Source: an uncultured Neisseria sp. (GTDB lineage: Bacteria > Pseudomonadota > Gammaproteobacteria > Burkholderiales > Neisseriaceae). From it: a stretch of 5,309 nucleotides of DNA. The notes below the pieces were generated by a model that saw only the letters and a program-made list of their open reading frames with translations, did not search any database and had not been told where the DNA came from. The DNA is taken from NCBI GenBank assembly GCA_937919795.1, contig CALFOA010000078.1:1-5309 (forward strand), written 5' to 3'. Of the stretch, positions 4,839-5,309 are shown in pieces. The translations under genes and the position numbers were made by a program. Every line of letters begins with the position of its first letter. Position 1 is the stretch's first letter.

Positions 4839-5309
4839 CAGGCGGATGGCGGCGGCCTCCTCCTCGTTGACCATGTAGCGCCCGTCCACTATGTCCCAGC
4901 CGTAGCGCACGCACCCGTTGGCCATGCACCGCTCGGCGTTCTTCTGTATGCCGTCGCGTATGCGCTCGCCGTCGAGCGCGCTCTCGTACTCCGCCAGCAC
5001 CTCCAGCATGCCCAGCTGCAGCACGCCCGCCGAGCCGTCCGAAATGTCCTCGCCCGCGTACAGTATCTCGACGCGGCAGCGGCGCAGCATGATGCGCGCC
5101 ATGGCCATCTCGTCGCGGTTGCGCATGATTCGGGTAACTTTATATATGACCACGAAATCGAACAGCCCTCGCTTGGCGTCGGCCATCATGCGCTGGAACT
5201 CGGCGCGGTCGGTGTTGGTGCCCGTCTGCGCGAAGTCGCAGTACGTGGCCACCACGCGCAGGTCGTTCTCGGCGCAGTAGGCGCGGGACTTCTCCACCTG
5301 TATCTCTAT
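4773..5309 (-). CDS. Serine site-specific recombinase, N-terminus off window, C-terminus truncated/fused
   Basis: Partial serine recombinase (resolvase/invertase N-terminal domain, large-serine-recombinase type). The frame is open through the right edge: upstream of the GTG at 5297 it reads I-E-I-Q, matching the SxExQ block after the catalytic serine, so that GTG is internal and the YxRxS start lies off the window. Visible blocks are AQTGTNTDRAEFQRMMADAK, FDFVVIYKVTRIMRNRDEM (R68 and R71 equivalents kept, Thr at the usual Asp/Ser position), YAGEDISDGSAGVLQLGMLE, and the linker helix EYESALDGERIRDGIQKNA. It then enters the Recombinase domain (VRYGWDIVDGRYMVNEEEA) and stops within about 25 residues, where intact relatives continue for 250-350 more. 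The DNA-binding domains, zinc ribbon and coiled coil are therefore absent. Glu is GAG 15 of 15 times and Ile is ATA 7 of 11 in the body, unlike the neighbours. The last ~21 codons look host-like. It is probably a non-functional remnant or an assembly chimera. Confidence 0.85.
   Translation of the reverse strand: MEIQVEKSRAYCAENDLRVVATYCDFAQTGTNTDRAEFQRMMADAKRGLFDFVVIYKVTRIMRNRDEMAMARIMLRRCRVEILYAGEDISDGSAGVLQLGMLEVLAEYESALDGERIRDGIQKNAERCMANGCVRYGWDIVDGRYMVNEEEAAAIRLGEQAARAALPEIKRKLAAYQY
4836..4857. other. Inferred junction between foreign recombinase DNA and host DNA
   Basis: The last recombinase-style codon is the GAG run of NEEE (ending at 4857), and the first host-style codon is GAA at 4833-4835. 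The intervening Ala-Ala-Ala-Ile-Arg-Leu-Gly codons are uninformative, so the breakpoint should fall here. No attachment-site repeat can be tested because the other end of the element is outside the window. Confidence 0.5.

Noticed and set aside
4918..5280. A 120-codon plus-strand frame opposite the recombinase
   Set aside because: It is Ser/Arg/Met-rich and antisense to clear recombinase motifs.

Overview
The window looks like chromosomal DNA from a Neisseriaceae bacterium. It carries five copies of TGCCTGTCTGAA, the DNA-uptake-sequence dialect (TG-wadDUS) known from Neisseria wadsworthii. Four of the copies form two inverted pairs that look like transcription terminators, which is a typical Neisseria arrangement. 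The three host genes are moderately GC-rich and mostly use GAA for Glu, as expected for a commensal Neisseria. I cannot fix the species further without a search.

Layout, left to right. (1) Positions 1-1038, minus strand: a YeiH/UPF0324 membrane protein (putative sulfate exporter family), complete at its N-terminus and cut by the left edge within a few residues of its expected end. (2) Positions 1039-1206: a divergent promoter region with a TATAAT box for the YeiH gene, a TATACT box for the rightward gene and a tandem GCGCAAT repeat. (3) Positions 1207-1662, plus strand: a PhnB-like glyoxalase/VOC-fold protein whose stop codon lies inside an uptake sequence. (4) Positions 1663-1764: a convergent intergenic region with a 17-bp hairpin made of two inverted uptake sequences. 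(5) About 1765-4497, minus strand: a large exported M16 zinc metalloprotease of the PqqL/FusC type with the HxxEH motif intact. (6) Positions 4498-4772: the protease upstream region, with a candidate promoter bracketed by an inverted repeat, then unremarkable sequence (4621-4724), then a second uptake-sequence hairpin. (7) Positions 4773-5309, minus strand: the middle of a serine recombinase that runs off the right edge.

The most notable point is at the right end. The recombinase body uses GAG for all 15 Glu codons and ATA for 7 of 11 Ile codons. Its last ~21 codons switch to GAA, CAA, AAA and TTA and lead straight into a host uptake-sequence terminator. The simplest reading is that foreign DNA has been joined in frame to the 3' end of a resident gene. 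This may be a real integration and decay event or a chimeric assembly at a contig end.

The host genes do not form an obvious pathway. The YeiH gene and the VOC gene are divergent, the protease is convergent to the VOC gene, and each appears to be its own transcription unit. I see no CRISPR array, tRNA, rRNA or complete insertion sequence.
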